Shown piece by piece: positions 41,202 through 41,367 of a stretch of DNA of 41,367 nt. Where the stretch lies: contig JAJXUC010000016.1 of assembly GCA_021783435.1 (NCBI GenBank), forward strand, positions 1 through 41,367. Reading direction: 5' to 3'. Position numbers and translations under genes: made by a program. The DNA is from Pseudomonadota bacterium. GTDB taxonomy: Bacteria; Pseudomonadota; Gammaproteobacteria; Burkholderiales; Burkholderiaceae. The notes beneath the pieces were generated by a model. It was not told the DNA's origin, ran no database searches, and was given only the letters and a program-made list of their open reading frames with translations. Position 1 is the first letter of the stretch. Every line of letters starts with the position of its first letter.

Positions 41202-41367
41202 GCTGCCGAGTCCCGCAGCGTTTCGGCCCATGGATCGCGCGTCAGCCGCGCGCCATGGGCGCTGCGCAACACCATGGGGCCAGCGCCCATCGCGTACTCG
41301 GACAGCGCCACGGCGCCGGCTGGCGTTTGCAGTTGCACGTCCATGCGAACCTGGCCCTGGTGCGGCA
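41198..41367 (-). CDS. mdcG: Malonate decarboxylase holo-ACP synthase MdcG, 3' end only
   Basis: About 55 residues from the C-terminus of a coding sequence that continues past the window edge. The readable part is MDVQLQTPAGAVALSEYAMG, then VLRSAHGARLTRDPWAE. It resembles the end of MdcG, the phosphoribosyl-dephospho-CoA transferase that attaches the prosthetic group to the malonate decarboxylase ACP. The reading frame ends in the TGA overlapping the mdcH start. The identification rests mostly on position next to mdcH, since the active site is outside the window. Confidence 0.7.
   Translation of the reverse strand, partial: PHQGQVRMDVQLQTPAGAVALSEYAMGAGPMVLRSAHGARLTRDPWAETLRDSAA

Overview
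The window is a GC-rich, gene-dense piece of a betaproteobacterial chromosome, most likely Burkholderiales. The pairs nadE-glnB and tyrB/uvrB, the rnfB-nth order, an intracellular PHB depolymerase, and Fnr and NsrR regulators all fit that group. A Thiomonas-like organism is my best guess, but that is inference only. I see no tRNA, rRNA, insertion sequence, phage gene or CRISPR array.

Positions 1-4.6 kb hold a cobalamin uptake set: the 3' part of a TonB-dependent receptor, then btuC and btuD on the + strand, converging on btuF, which follows nth on the - strand. Positions 4.7-16.7 kb are mostly housekeeping: rnfB, phaZ, divergent tyrB and uvrB, a PQQ-type sugar dehydrogenase, a low-molecular-weight phosphatase, a FemAB-like protein, nadE, glnB, a LOG-family hydrolase and dgkA. 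Positions 16.7-21.1 kb hold a glycosyltransferase, an LpxH-like phosphoesterase, and a four-gene - strand group: ECF sigma factor, DUF3619, DUF3106 and RDD protein. Positions 21.4-24.3 kb hold an ArsR-type repressor, an Fnr-type regulator with an Fnr-like site upstream, and a protein made of three tandem PTPS/QueD-like domains.

Positions 24.4-28.3 kb are an L-lactate module: lctP-lldD diverging from lldR, with a readable lctP promoter and two LldR-type palindromes. A solitary, somewhat divergent thiG follows. It converges on ipdC, a phenylpyruvate/indolepyruvate decarboxylase that uses thiamine diphosphate.

Positions 31.3-37 kb are the most interesting part. A - strand series, nrdD - small glycyl-radical ORF - nrdG - ubiU - ubiV - ubiT, joins oxygen-independent deoxyribonucleotide synthesis to oxygen-independent ubiquinone synthesis. 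An Fnr-like palindrome lies just upstream. The class III reductase is split: nrdD stops after its zinc-binding C-terminus, and the glycyl-radical domain is a separate 64-residue protein with its own ribosome binding site. A small Cys-rich DUF3079 gene, nsrR and a hemerythrin-like gene follow.

The right end holds an MFS transporter and the end of a malonate decarboxylase operon (mdcH and the 3' end of mdcG), suggesting malonate uptake and decarboxylation.
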